Of a DNA stretch of 64,000 bases, positions 33,717 to 45,600 are shown piece by piece (the first letter of the stretch is position 1; every line of letters begins with the position of its first letter). The notes beneath the pieces are model-generated. The model saw only the letters and a program-made list of their open reading frames with translations, did no database searches and was not told where the DNA came from. The DNA is from Eubacterium sp. (GTDB lineage Bacteria > Bacillota > Clostridia > Lachnospirales > Lachnospiraceae). The stretch lies in NCBI GenBank assembly GCA_017433825.1, contig JAFRGL010000007.1:1-64000 (forward strand), given 5' to 3'. Made by a program: the position numbers and the translations under genes.

Positions 33717-34841
33717 ATGAAACAGTATTCTGCAGACAGGAAGAATCGGAAGTCCGCCAGACTTGCAGCGGCAGTATTTTCTGTGGTTTGTCTGACGGCG
33801 GCGACAGTGCCGGCAGCTGCGGCGGAAACACCTTATTCGGCGGGCATTAATGAAGACCAGACCGTGACGGTGGGAAGCACTGCGGATTTGACGGTTACAG
33901 TGGAAAACGACGGGTTTGATTCATTTAATTCCGTGGATATGACGGTAACCTACGACCCGGAAATGGTGGAACTTAAGACGGACGCCCTGGAAGGCATGGA
34001 GTTTACGGATGACGCCGGAACGGTGCGGATTATCGGCTACGGCGATGACAAGGACTGCGGCGATGCGATCACCCTTTCATTCGGTGTGAAAAAGGCCGGC
34101 AGGACGGAGGTGGTGCTTTCTTCCGCGAAGGTGGATGAATCGGTTTCCGCCATTAATTATGACGCGCCGGAAGCGGAGATTTCCAGTGAAAAGGCGGTGC
34201 TGTCCATCAATTACCCGGTGGAACTGGACGAGGGCCTTACGGGCGGGGATTCCGCGGTCCCGGGTGAGGATTATACGTTTACGGCGGATGATCCGAACTA
34301 CGACCACAACATTACGGCCACAGTGGACGGCGAACCGGTACAGGTGACGGACAACGGCGACGGCAGCTACACGGTGAAAAACGTGAACGGCAGCCTGAAG
34401 GTTACGGACGAGAAGACGCCTAAAACCTTCCCGGTAACGGTTTCCGGGGACACGGACGACCTGACTGCGCCGGAGGAGGCGACCTACGGGACAGACTATG
34501 AATTCAGCGTAAAGCCCGAAGACGGTTTTGAGTATAAGGTGAAGGCCACGATTAACGGTACGGAAGTGCCGGTAAACGGGCCGGATGACAACGGAAACTA
34601 CCGGGTATACGGCGAAAAGATCACCGGGCCTTTGTCCATCGAGGTAACGAAATCCGAGAAGAAGCCGGAGCCCACACCCACACCTGCGCCTTCCGGCGGC
34701 GGTTCCGGCGGGAAGACCACCCCGGGCAAGAACGTGCCGGATACCGGTGATGCGAACGGAAGCGCTCCCTGGGCCTGCCTGATGGCGGCTGCCGCGGCTG
34801 CTGCGGCGCTGGCTTTTCAGAAGAAGAAAAAACGCGGATAA
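33717..34841 (+). CDS. cell-wall-anchored cohesin-like protein (VPDTG sorting signal)
   Basis: 374 residues, ATG after AGAAAGGAAA. Signal peptide about 1-38; cohesin-like domain about 39-165 (FDSFNSVDMTVTYDPEMVEL, GRTEVVLSSAKVDES); two or three 70-residue beta repeats (YTFTADDPNYDHNITATVDG, YEFSVKPEDGFEYKVKATIN) of the type also in the protein at 11653; Pro/Gly linker; then VPDTG (about 340), a hydrophobic Ala-rich stretch and KKKKRG, a typical sortase signal. A wall-anchored cohesin would tether dockerin proteins such as those encoded at 16056 and 22435. Pairing specificity is not testable by eye. A TATATA at 33683 may be part of its own promoter. Confidence 0.83.
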   Translation: MKQYSADRKNRKSARLAAAVFSVVCLTAATVPAAAAETPYSAGINEDQTVTVGSTADLTVTVENDGFDSFNSVDMTVTYDPEMVELKTDALEGMEFTDDAGTVRIIGYGDDKDCGDAITLSFGVKKAGRTEVVLSSAKVDESVSAINYDAPEAEISSEKAVLSINYPVELDEGLTGGDSAVPGEDYTFTADDPNYDHNITATVDGEPVQVTDNGDGSYTVKNVNGSLKVTDEKTPKTFPVTVSGDTDDLTAPEEATYGTDYEFSVKPEDGFEYKVKATINGTEVPVNGPDDNGNYRVYGEKITGPLSIEVTKSEKKPEPTPTPAPSGGGSGGKTTPGKNVPDTGDANGSAPWACLMAAAAAAAALAFQKKKKRG

Positions 34842-34901
34842 TCCGCTGAACGGAAGCTTAAAAAAACAATGCGCAGCGAAAAGCGGAGATGTCAGTATCC
34901 T

Positions 34902-34933
34902 TATCCACTGCATGAATATTCATGCAGTGGATA
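34902..34933. promoter_or_regulatory. 32-bp perfect palindrome
   Basis: The half-site TATCCACTGCATGAAT is followed directly by its exact reverse complement, with no spacer. There is no T-run after it, and a real terminator follows 24 bp later. It could be an operator for a dimeric regulator, a protein-nucleated cruciform site, or part of a complex 3' end. Confidence 0.6.
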
Positions 34934-34956
34934 TAAATTCATAAAGTTTCATGCTG

Positions 34957-34989
34957 AAGCCACAAAGAGTAATCTTTGTGGCTTGTTTT
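34957..34989 (+). terminator. intrinsic terminator after the wall-anchored cohesin gene
   Basis: An 11-bp perfect stem AAGCCACAAAG/CTTTGTGGCTT with a 6-nt loop is followed by GTTTTA. It ends the preceding transcript. Confidence 0.85.
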
Positions 34990-35072
34990 AATCTATTTCA
35001 CATTATTTCGTTCTTTTTGTCCAAATTCTTTGGTTATCATTCTCCTGAACATATAAATATTGAAAAAAATTA

Positions 35073-35101
35073 GTGACAGAATCATGACGATGTGATATGG
35101 T
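35073..35101 (+). promoter_or_regulatory. candidate promoter with 11-bp GTGACAG/ATGACGA repeat, copy D
   Basis: GTGACAG at 35073 and ATGACGA at 35084 are 11 bp apart, like the GTGACGG pairs of copies A-C. The upstream TTCTCAA pair is not clear (only TTCTC at 35040), and the -10 is weak (TATGGT at 35096). It lies 80 nt before the TPR gene and may bring the TPR and giant genes into the same regulon. Confidence 0.45.
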
Positions 35102-35182
35102 AACAGTGTATGACTGTCTGCTTTTTTACGGATTCCGAAGCAGAATAATAATACAGATTACTGAATAGGACCGGCGTAAGCG

Positions 35183-36541
35183 ATGGAAGAAACAAAAAAA
35201 GAATCAAAAAAGAAGAAATGGCCCCGCGTTCTGGCGGTGGTGATTGTCCTCGTAATGATTCTGACACCGGTTCTGACGCTGAAAACACAGATTGCATTTT
35301 CCAGACAGCGGTATGCAGGCGAAACGGAATCTTACGCAGCCCTGCTTACCGAAGAAGAGACCGGCTATCTTACGGACAGCCGTATGGACCGGGTCTGGAA
35401 ATATTTAAAAACCCTGGGCGGTAATCCGAAAACCTATGAGGAATATGAAGTCTACGCACAGGTTGCCATCGGCAGGGAGGATTTCGCATCGGCGGAAACC
35501 TACCTGAAGGGCTGTATCGAAACCTACACCGGAGACGACGCGCATCTCGCCTATCTGTATCTGCGTCTGGCCAGCATCTGTATACTGGAACAGAAGACGG
35601 AAAGCGCATCTGCCATGCTGGATAAAGCGCTGGAACTGGATTCCTCCCTTGCGGCTGCTTATTATCTGAAAGGCCAGCTGGCTGCGGAAGCCGGCGACGG
35701 AGAAACCGCTGTATCCTGTTTCCGGAAATATATCAATTCCCAGGACAGCGACCCGGCAGTAACCGCTTCCTTAGGCAGCGTGTTTGAGGCTTTGGATGAT
35801 ACACAGACAGCAGTCTCCTGTTATACAGCCGGTATTGATGCGGGAACAAATGACCCGCAGCTGTATGCGGGCAGGGCCCGGTGCAGACTGCTTGCCGGGG
35901 AAAATACGGCGGCGAAAGCCGATTTGGATGTTTATTTTTCCATGACCGAAGAGGACCCGGAAGGACAGCCGGCGGCAATGATGGGTGTCTGCCTGATGGA
36001 AGAAGGCGCCTATGAAGAAGCAGCCGCTCATTTCCGCAAATCGGTTGCGGACGGCTATGCGGATCCGGCTCTGATTTACAGCCAGCTGGTGGTCTGCGAA
36101 TTTGCCTGCGGCGATTACGAAAATGCGGTGAAAGACGGGGTAGCGGCTATCGATGGCCTGAAAAAGCTGGGAATGGATACCGCGGATGCGGAATTCTGGA
36201 CCGGGCTTTCGTATCTGGCGCAGAACAAATACAAAGGCGCGTATGCACATCTGACACAGGCAAAAGAGAAAAACGAAGATTATCCGGATATCAATTATTA
36301 TCTGGGCGTCTGCCTGCTGGCGCAGGAAGACTATGAAACGGCCGTCGGCTGCTTCTCCTTCTCCATTGAAAGAGGCGAGCAGGTGACCTCCAGCTTCTAT
36401 AACAGGGCAGTCTGTTTCCTGAAGCTGGGTCTTGATGACCAGGCCAAGGCGGATTTGGAGTCGGGTGTGGCTTTGGGCGATGACCCGGAGCTTACCGAAC
36501 AGGCGCAGCTGGTACTGGATTCCCTGGCGGCAGAAGAATAA
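35183..36541 (+). CDS. membrane-anchored TPR-repeat protein
   Basis: 452 residues. A basic KKESKKKKWPR precedes one TM (about 13-32), so the rest is outside. From about 80 on, tetratricopeptide-like 34-residue helix pairs repeat, e.g. AYYLKGQLAAEAGDGETAVS, PQLYAGRARCRLLAGEN, DINYYLGVCLLAQEDYETAV and SSFYNRAVCFLKLGLDDQA. An extracytoplasmic TPR array suggests a protein-assembly or binding platform. It lies 105 nt before the giant gene with no terminator between, so it may help export or assembly of that product; this is inference. Confidence 0.85.
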   Translation: MEETKKESKKKKWPRVLAVVIVLVMILTPVLTLKTQIAFSRQRYAGETESYAALLTEEETGYLTDSRMDRVWKYLKTLGGNPKTYEEYEVYAQVAIGREDFASAETYLKGCIETYTGDDAHLAYLYLRLASICILEQKTESASAMLDKALELDSSLAAAYYLKGQLAAEAGDGETAVSCFRKYINSQDSDPAVTASLGSVFEALDDTQTAVSCYTAGIDAGTNDPQLYAGRARCRLLAGENTAAKADLDVYFSMTEEDPEGQPAAMMGVCLMEEGAYEEAAAHFRKSVADGYADPALIYSQLVVCEFACGDYENAVKDGVAAIDGLKKLGMDTADAEFWTGLSYLAQNKYKGAYAHLTQAKEKNEDYPDINYYLGVCLLAQEDYETAVGCFSFSIERGEQVTSSFYNRAVCFLKLGLDDQAKADLESGVALGDDPELTEQAQLVLDSLAAEE

Positions 36542-36646
36542 TGCAAAAGGCGGCATCAGCCGTTAAGAAATAATAAAAAATACTCAACAACTGTTTTAAT
36601 GCACATACATACAGAACTCGAACTGTTTTAGGACGGGAGTAAAATC

Positions 36647-39600
36647 ATGATTAAAGAGCGCAGAAGAAATCGGAAAACAAGGAGGCTTCTCGGCAGGCTC
36701 GCCCCGGCAGGCGCAGCGCTGCTTCTGATCTTTGCCATGGGAACAGCGGTTCTCGCAGAAGAGGGCGACGGAGGTTCCGGCGGGGAGACCAATACGGAGG
36801 CCGCATCAGACGAAGAGAATGATGGAGAGGAGGAATCCGCGGATAACGACATCGAGGAAGAAGATAGCTCGGTGGCGTTTACGACCGATCCCGGCAGTAC
36901 TGCTGTGGCGGAAATCATTGTCGTCACAGATGGTGAAGAGCAGAACCAGGTCACGGAACCGGAAGAGTTCGAAAATGACGCGCCGTCGGTGACCGTCAAG
37001 GAGACCTACACCGTAACGGACCTTTCCGACAAAGACGCGGAGGAGAAGATCAAGGGTCAGGAGCCGAAGGAGAAATCCTATACCCTGACGGCCGGCGGCG
37101 ATACCATCCGCGAAGAGGATCAGGATAAGGTGGATCTTACCGATGCCGAAGTCAAGGTGGAGGAAGGCGATAAAACCGACAAATCCGTAACCATTACAAA
37201 AACTTCCGTAACGTCTTCTGAGAATGCCGTACAGAAGGCTGTTAACAATGCGCTCGAACATGTTACCACAGATACAAAATCCATAACCATTACCGTGGCG
37301 GCCGGCACCTACAGCGGCGACGTCAAGGTTTCTTCCGAATCTATTTCTTCTGTTCTGGAAAAGAACAAAGAATTCACCCTTTATGTACTGGGTGAAGGGT
37401 CTTATGATGCGCCTGAAGAAGGCGGCATTATCGACAAGACATCCATAGGCACCGCCGCAGGCGATTCCGTCAAGTTCGGCGGTACCTTCGATATCAGCGG
37501 CATCAACCTGGTGCTGGCGGGTATTTATTTCTCACTGGACAATTCCCTGAAAATTTCCGGCGGCAGTACGGTCACAGTTTACGGCACAAAGGAGGGTGAC
37601 GGTGTAAGCGTGACGGTAACCGGCGGCGACAATGACGTGTTTATTGATACCGGTGAAGGATCGGACAAGGTCGTTCTTACGACAGCGAAAGGCAGCGAGA
37701 CGAACTTTGTCAATACGGCGATCATACAGACCGGCGGCGGAGGTGACAACGTAAAAATCGATCACGGAGGCGGCGTACTGTCCGCGCAGGTGGAGACCGG
37801 CGCGGGGGACGATGCTTTTGAAGTGAAGGCAGGCGCCGACGTGGTTGCGTCTTACAAGACCGGCGGAAGGACCGTCAGCAGCGGGCTGGACGTGTCCTTA
37901 GGGGACGGCGACGATACGCTGGACGCGGATGCCTCGACGGCTAAAGCTTTTGCCAACTCCATACTGAAGGGCGACAGCGGCTACAATATGATGGCATTGT
38001 CCGGTAAGCTGAACAAGGACAAAGACGACCCGGTTTCCGGTACGCTGGTGAAGGCGGAAGACAAAACCGTTTCCGGGACGATCACCCTGTATGCGGACGG
38101 CTCGGATGAATCCGGTATGTTTACCGTATCCGGTTTCTCCGCTTTTACCGATACGCTGGAGAACAAAAAGACCGTAACCCTGGATAAGCTGGAAAGCGGC
38201 AGCATCAAATCCTTTACCAATTACAAGTATAAAGCTGAAGATGATACAGAATTAAAAGTGGACTGGTCAGACACCGCGAAATACGGCGACCTGTTCTTCA
38301 CTAACCTTCTGATAAGCGGCGATGAAGTGGTTCTCGGAAACATGAACACACCGACCGCGAACCTGACGGTGGATTCTCCGAAGATCAAGGTGAAAGGTAC
38401 AGTAACCGCTTCCTCTGTTGTATTAAAGGCAGCGGACAATGATACCCTCTTTGATTTCTCCGAGGATGTGGGCGAAACCATCGCCACCCATGCGGGAGAC
38501 TATCTGTCCGGCAGCCTGTTTGATTTCAATGCGGCCGCCGAGGTTGAAATTGCTTCCGGCGCAACAGTGAAATCCACCGCCGGCAATGTCACCATTTCGG
38601 CATCTGTTGACCAGACGCGCAAGCTGATTGACCTTCTGGGAAGTGTCAGCGATGCGTTGAATTTCTTCAATATTAAAGTGGGCAGCGCCGAGATTACTGT
38701 CTACGGCAGTATCGATGCGGCCCGCAATGCTGTGCTTGCCGCAAAGGCAAATGTTTCGATGGAAGCCAGCAATGCCACCCTGGCCAAGGTGTATATCCCC
38801 CTTGCCTTCGTTGTGGCGGTTACCAAAACGGACGTGGAAATCGTGGGCGGTTCCGTAAAAGCCGGCGGCGATGTTACTGTCATGTCCGAATCTACGGATT
38901 CCATGAAGGCGGAATCCACCACCGGCAAACTGCCGATATCCATTGCAGTCGCTGTAGGCATCAATGACAGCCATATCCTGGTAAGCGGAAACAGCACCAT
39001 CGAAGCGGGCGGCAATGTGAAACTGGAAAACAAGGCGTCCGTCACGGCTTCCGCCAGTGCGAAGAAAGGCGCCCTGAATTCCGACTCCAGCGGCTATATC
39101 GCCGTGGACGTGGCCATTCAGGATGCTTACGTGAAGGTCGAAGATACGGCTGCGATTACCGCAGGCGGCGACATTGCGATCCTCTCCGCAGCAAACCTTA
39201 AGGGCACAGCTTCCGCCACCAGCGCCAGCGGCGGCGGCGATGGCGGCGACGGCGGCGGTGACAATTCCACCTCCGGCGGCCTGAACGCCATCAAGGACAT
39301 GCTCAAGCAGGTAGGCACCAAGCTGGGCAAGTCAGGCCTGAACTGGGTACTGGCGAAGCTGCACCTGGCCGCGGATTACACCGGCGGCAAGGCTTATAAG
39401 ATTAAGACGGATACCACCGAACACGGCAGCGTTTCCGCGCCGGCTTCCGCCAACGGACATAAGGCGGCGGACACCGCCACCTTCCAGGAAGGCGTGAAGT
39501 ATTATAAGCTTGTGAAAGACAAATATGTGCAGGATACCACGGTCAAGGCCGGCGATGCCATCCCGAAGAAGGAAGCCTACTATGTGGACACGGATCCTGT

Positions 39601-42600
39601 GCGTATCGTACCCACGCCGGACAAGGGGTATTCCGTGAAGGAAGTCGTCCTGACCTACCTTTTAAAAGGCGCTTCTACGAAGACTGTTGTACGCAGCGGC
39701 CAGGCATCCAATCCCGTGGGCCTTGTGAAGAACGAGGACGGTTCCTACAGCTTCCGCATGCCGGATGCCGACGTAACCGTAACCGTGACCTTCCAGGAAG
39801 GTGAAGGCGACGGCAAGACACCGGATGAGGAAACCACGGACGCAGGTCTGACCGACCTGTTTGACGAAGGCGTTTCCGGAACCGGAGAAGAGGACGAGGA
39901 CGAGCAGACGGAAGATTCCACTTCCGAGAATGCTGTCGCTTTGAGCGTAAAAGATTCCGAAGGCCTGTACGCACTGACCGAAGACCTGAAATTTGATCCT
40001 TCTTCTACCTATTATAAGAAGAATGAGGATGGAACGTTTAAGAAGGTGGAAGAAGAACTGGATCCCACCGCTGACGTGGAACCGGATACCTACTACGAGC
40101 GTATCGGCGCAGTGGTATTGAACGTGGCGAAGGCAGACCCCAATGCCACCGTTACCGTAATCCCGAACGCCGTTTCCGGCAAGACCGTTACCAGCCTCAA
40201 GGCGTTCTACCAGACCCATTACCTGCTGGAAACCGAGAAGAATTTCAAGGACGGCAGAATTTATTTCCTGCTGGAGGACGGCAAATACCAGAAACAGACC
40301 GTGAAGGCGGGCGACGCCATTCCGGAAAAGAAGACCTATTATTACAGATCCAGCGACCTTAGGGATGTGGAAGCGGAAGTGACCGCGGACAGCACAGGCG
40401 CCTATAAGTATGTGGTGCCGGACGGCGTTACCGAGAAGGGTGTTGTCTTCACTGCCACATTCGGCGATGCCACGGGCACGGCTGCCGAACAGCAGCAGGC
40501 GCAGCCTTCCAGCGCGGCCACCGCACAGAAATCCGGCGCTCTGGCCGGCGGCGTAAATATCAATACCAACGCTGCGGCTGTAACCACCACCGGTAAGCTT
40601 ACGGCGGGCGGAACCGTCAGCGTCAATGCCACCGGCGAGATGGAAGCTTCCGTCACGGCCGACGGCACGGCTGTGGGCAAGGATGCGGAGACGCAGGAAG
40701 AACAGAAGCCCGGCGGCGGCACCCCCGACGGACCGGTCACCGTCAAGTCCGAGCAGACCGTCGTTCCCTATACGGTTTACATTGCCCCCTCCAAAGGCGC
40801 GGCGCTCAGCTCGTTGCCCGAGACCGATGCCGAAAAGGGCATTTACGTCCTGAAGGTTGTCACCGCGGACGGCGATTATTCCAGCGATGAAGGCAAGGTT
40901 ACCTTTACCTATACAGACGGAACCGGCGCGGTAAAGACCGGTACGGCAACCCTGGATACCTCCTCCGCAAAATACACGGTGGATCTGTCCAAGCTGAACA
41001 TCAAGGCCGGCACCCAGGTGGATATCAAACTGGCGGACGGCAAATCAGATGTTGCAATCAACGGCGAGTACATTGTGGGCAATACCGTAAAGATTGCTTC
41101 CACCAAAAACGGCAGCGTGACGCATTTAAGCGGGCAGCCCGGCAGCAAGGTGTTTGCGTTCGGCGTTAATCCGGCTACCGGATACAGGCTGAAAGAGGCC
41201 GAAGGCGAAGCGATCGCCAGCCCCTATGTTACCTATACAAAGGCCGACGGTTCAGAAGCGAAGAAAGCGCTGACCAACGGCGGCAAGGGCAACTTCTATG
41301 TGAAGCTTGCCGAACTGGAAGGCCTGAAGGATGGTACCGAGATTATCATTTCCGCCGAATTTGTCGCGAATGACCATGCGGTGAACCTGTCCTTACGTTC
41401 CGGCGGTGAGGAAGATGCCGCAGCCGGCACCATTACACTGGATACGGATTCCATCTCTGCGGCGGCAGCGGACGGAAAACCGGCCATGGCCATTGAAGGC
41501 AAGACCGTTTCCTTCAAGCTGGCTGCAGGTCCGGATCATGACGGACAGCTGGCCAAGGTTTCCGTTTCCTACACACCGGAAGGCAAAACCGAGGCGGTCA
41601 TTAAAGAACTGAAACTGACAGAAGGCAAATATTCCTTCGTCATGCCCGACGCGGACGTGACGGTTATCGCGGACTTCTACAACCAGAGACATACCCTCGT
41701 CATCGACGAGACTGTGGCCTCGGACGTACAGGTCAGCCTGAAAAAGGCCGGCGCGGGCGAGAAGGTCACCTTTACCCTGACAGAAGCTGCGGCAGCAGCC
41801 GGCAAGAAGATTAAAGCCATCAGCTTTACCATCGGCACCGGCACCTACTCCTTCGATGTGAAGCAGGCGGCAGACGGCAGCTGGACCTACGAAATCCCGA
41901 AGCGTCTGGTTGATTCCGACGGACAGATTAATCTGGAGACCACGGACTGCACCTTCAATTTCCTGCCCGAACTGTCCCAGAAAACCATTACCGTCAAAGC
42001 AGGAAATACCGTGAACGGCACCATCGTTCTTTCCGCGGACAAGACGGAATCCGGCGAGAAGTACAGCATCACCCTGACCCCGGATGACGGCTATAAGATC
42101 AAGAGCGGTACGGTTACCGGTACCCTGACCGCCGGCACGAAGACGACGGAAATCAAGGGAACCGGCACCGGCACAGCCTACACCATTACCATTCCGGCTG
42201 ACGCAGCGGCAGACGCCGTACTGGTAATCAACGCGAAGTTTGTCCCCGGCGTACAGTCCGGCGGCGGCTCCGGCGAAAACGGCAGCAACACCTTATCCAT
42301 CGGCGCATCCGTGGCGGTGGGCGTTGCCATCAACAAACACGATGCTTACGTGAAGAATGCCACAGTGGAAGCCGGCGGCCTGAAGATTGAAACGGAAACC
42401 AAGACATCCCATGCTGTGGAGGCCAAGGCCGGCTACAGTGCGGGCGATATCGGTGTCGGCGGCGCCATTGCCGTCAACGTGGTTTCTGCCAGGGCAAATG
42501 CCATCCTGTACAACACTGCAAAAGTAACTCTGGACGGCGGCGAACTTGTCGTTACCGCAAAGGGCGAAAACAAATACAGCACCAAGGCGGATGCCAAGGG

Positions 42601-45600
42601 CGACGGCACGGCGAAGAACCTCGGTGTCGGCGCGGGCATTGCCGTTGCGGTAACCGGCATTGAGACCAAAGCCGTTATCGAAGACAATGCGCCGGTAACG
42701 GTAAAGGGTGCGCTGGAAAGCGTAACGGTTTCCGCATCCCAGAAAGAGAATCAGATCATCAACTCCGTGGCAGGCAGCGCGGGCGGCGTTTCCATTACCC
42801 CAGTTCTGTCACTGGTGGTATCCGGTACGAATACAAAAGCTTATATCGGCAAAGGCACCGGCGCGATCCTTGCAGCCGGCGACCTTACCATCAAGGCGGA
42901 CAGCAGCGTTGCCAGACAGCTGGCAGCCAATGCGGCAGCGGCCGGCTCCAGCGTCGCAGCGGGCGGCTCCTTCGTCATCTCCGTGCTGCGTGACAATACG
43001 AATGCCCGTCTTGCCCGGAATGTAAAAGCGAAAAACGTCAATGTAAATACCACGGCGAAAAACACCGTGAAAGGCACATCCCGGGCCAGTGCCAACGGCG
43101 CGTCATCGTCCTCTTCCGGCTCCGGAAGCGGCGACGGGGATTCTGATTCGGAGGGTGACTCGGGATCGGAATCGGATAAGAAATCGGGCGTTGACGGCCA
43201 GACCGACGGCATGCTCGGCGGTGCAGGCAAACTGGCCGGACATGTCGGAGAAGGCGGCGTAAGCCCCTCCGGCGTAAAGGGCGATTCCTCGAACCGCCAG
43301 AGCGCCTCCACGTCCGAAGGCAGCATCGACATTGCGGCAGCCATTGTCGTCAATGTACAGAACATCACCGCGAAAGCGGAAATTGCGGACGGCATCACCG
43401 TAACGGCAGGTGCCGATGAAGAAGAGAATACGGAAGAATCCGATAAAGACTCCGAAGAAACCGTCGGAGCTGTTGTGGTGTCTTCCAAAGCTTTAAATGA
43501 AACCACACTCCTTGCCAGCGGCAGCGCCGCGAACGGCAAGGTCGGCGTCGGCGTAGCCGTAGCCGTCAATGTGGTTAACTACAAGAACATTGCTGAAATC
43601 GGTGATTCCGCCGTGGAAGCCGACTCCCTTACCGTAGAAGCCAGCCTTATCACGGAAGATGATGACAAGGACGACAAGGAAGAAGAGGAAGATAAGGAAG
43701 AAAGCCGCGGCTGGCTCATGGACAAGCTCAATGAGGCGCTCACAGACCTTATCATGGATATTGCCGACGCCATCGGCCTGGCCGATATGTTCGGTGAAAG
43801 CGCTTCCGAGGAGCTTGCCGGACTGATTACCGATGCGGTTAAAGCTGCGGCCGACGCCCTGCTTGCCGGTACCGGTCTGGAAGACCTTCTGAAGAACAAT
43901 CCTTATGAGAAGGTCAAAGAGAACCTCGCCAGCCTGAAAGCACAATTCCTCGGCATTCCGGAGACTTTGAAGAACGCCCTGAAAGAATTCCTCGGCGAAG
44001 ACCTTTCCAGCGGCGAATGGGCCGGGATCAAGAAATTCTTTGTGGAATACTTAAAGACGGATGTCTGGCCGGAAGTGCAGAAGAGCATCCTGGACAATAT
44101 CGTCAAGATTGCCACGCCTCTGGTACAGTCCTACGTCAATCCGCCGGCACCCGGTCAGGATGTGCCTGAAAATGAACGGTTCAGCGCGCAGCTCAAAGAT
44201 GCCTTCCTGAATAAGGAAACCGGTATCCTGATGGCCGCTGTCAATAAGGTGAAGACGGACCTGAAGGGCAAACTGGAAGAAGCGGCGAAGAAGCTGGGCA
44301 TTACGCTTCCCGAAGACGGACAGTATAACCAGGAAGCTGTAGAAAAAATGTTCACGCAGGGCCTGGAGCAGATCATGGAGACCCTCTCCAATGAACTGAC
44401 CGACGGCATCTGCGACATTGACAAACTGAAAGAATTCTTCGGTTCCGGTGAAGTGGGACAGAAGATTAAAGAAAACATTAAGAACGCTGTTTCCGCCCTC
44501 GGACGGGCGCTGACCAACGCGGCCCTTGATGAGCTGACCGGCGCCCTCGGCGTAAAGGCAGGCGTACCGGAAGACGTTGATGCGCATAAGTTCACCACGG
44601 AAGCCATTGCCGGCGCCGGCGGCGCGAAAGCAGCCGTAGCAGGCTCGGTGGCTATTGCGATTATTGACGGAACCACCCGTGCGTTTATCGCGGATGCGGC
44701 ATCTGTGACGGAAAATGACATTATCGTGCACGACGCGCTGGTTATCCGCGCGGAAGGCAGTCATGTGGAAAAGACCACGGCTACCGCAGCGGAAGACAGC
44801 CGCGGCAAGGCCAACGCCAACCTGAATGCCGGCTCTTCCGACCCGGCAGGCGCGGGGGACGGTACCGGTACCTATTCAAGACCCAGTACCCTGGATTCCC
44901 TTTCCAACGCAACGATTAAGGTTGGTGCCGGCGGCACCGCTGAAGCCGATGACGAGCGTGAAGTAACCCTGACCCCGGATCCCGGCAAGAAGGTCCGCAA
45001 TGTCACCGTGAAGTACACCAAACCGGACGGAACCACGGCGACCATCGAACTTCCCATGTTCGGCAGCAACAGGTTCACGGTTCCCACCGTTGCGGCGGCA
45101 ACCGACGACGTGAAGGAATGCACCCTGACCCTGGGCGGCCGGGCTGTGCGTGTCAAAGCCGGTTCCAAACTGGAATACACGGTTATCTTCGTAAGCGAAA
45201 GCACCGTATCCAAGGGCAATGTGGATGTCAGCTTCACAGGCGAGGGCAATGCGTCCCTGACCCAGACCCAGGTGGGCGGCGGCAAGGACGAAGGCTTCAT
45301 CGAATACGCCTACAAGATTACCCCGACTCCGAACGACGGCTACATGCTTCAGGATCGGGAGATTTACTTCCAGTTCACGAAAGCAGACGGAAGCAAAGGT
45401 CAGCAGACCATTAAGCTTGACAAGAATGCCACAGATTTCACTGTTTATATCAGCCGGAAGGATGACGGTACGACCACCCTTACCTTCGGCCGGACGAGCA
45501 TGACAAACGAAATCAAGGACGGCACCATTGTCAACGCGGAACTGGTCTATATCGGCAAGTATGTTGTCAATGTAAACTCCGGAAAGATTACCGGTACGGG

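Noticed and set aside
37620-37830. RTX-type calcium-binding nonapeptides in the giant protein
   Set aside because: GGDNDVFIDTG and GEGSDKV look RTX-like but form only a few irregular copies, without a regular GGxGxDxUx series.
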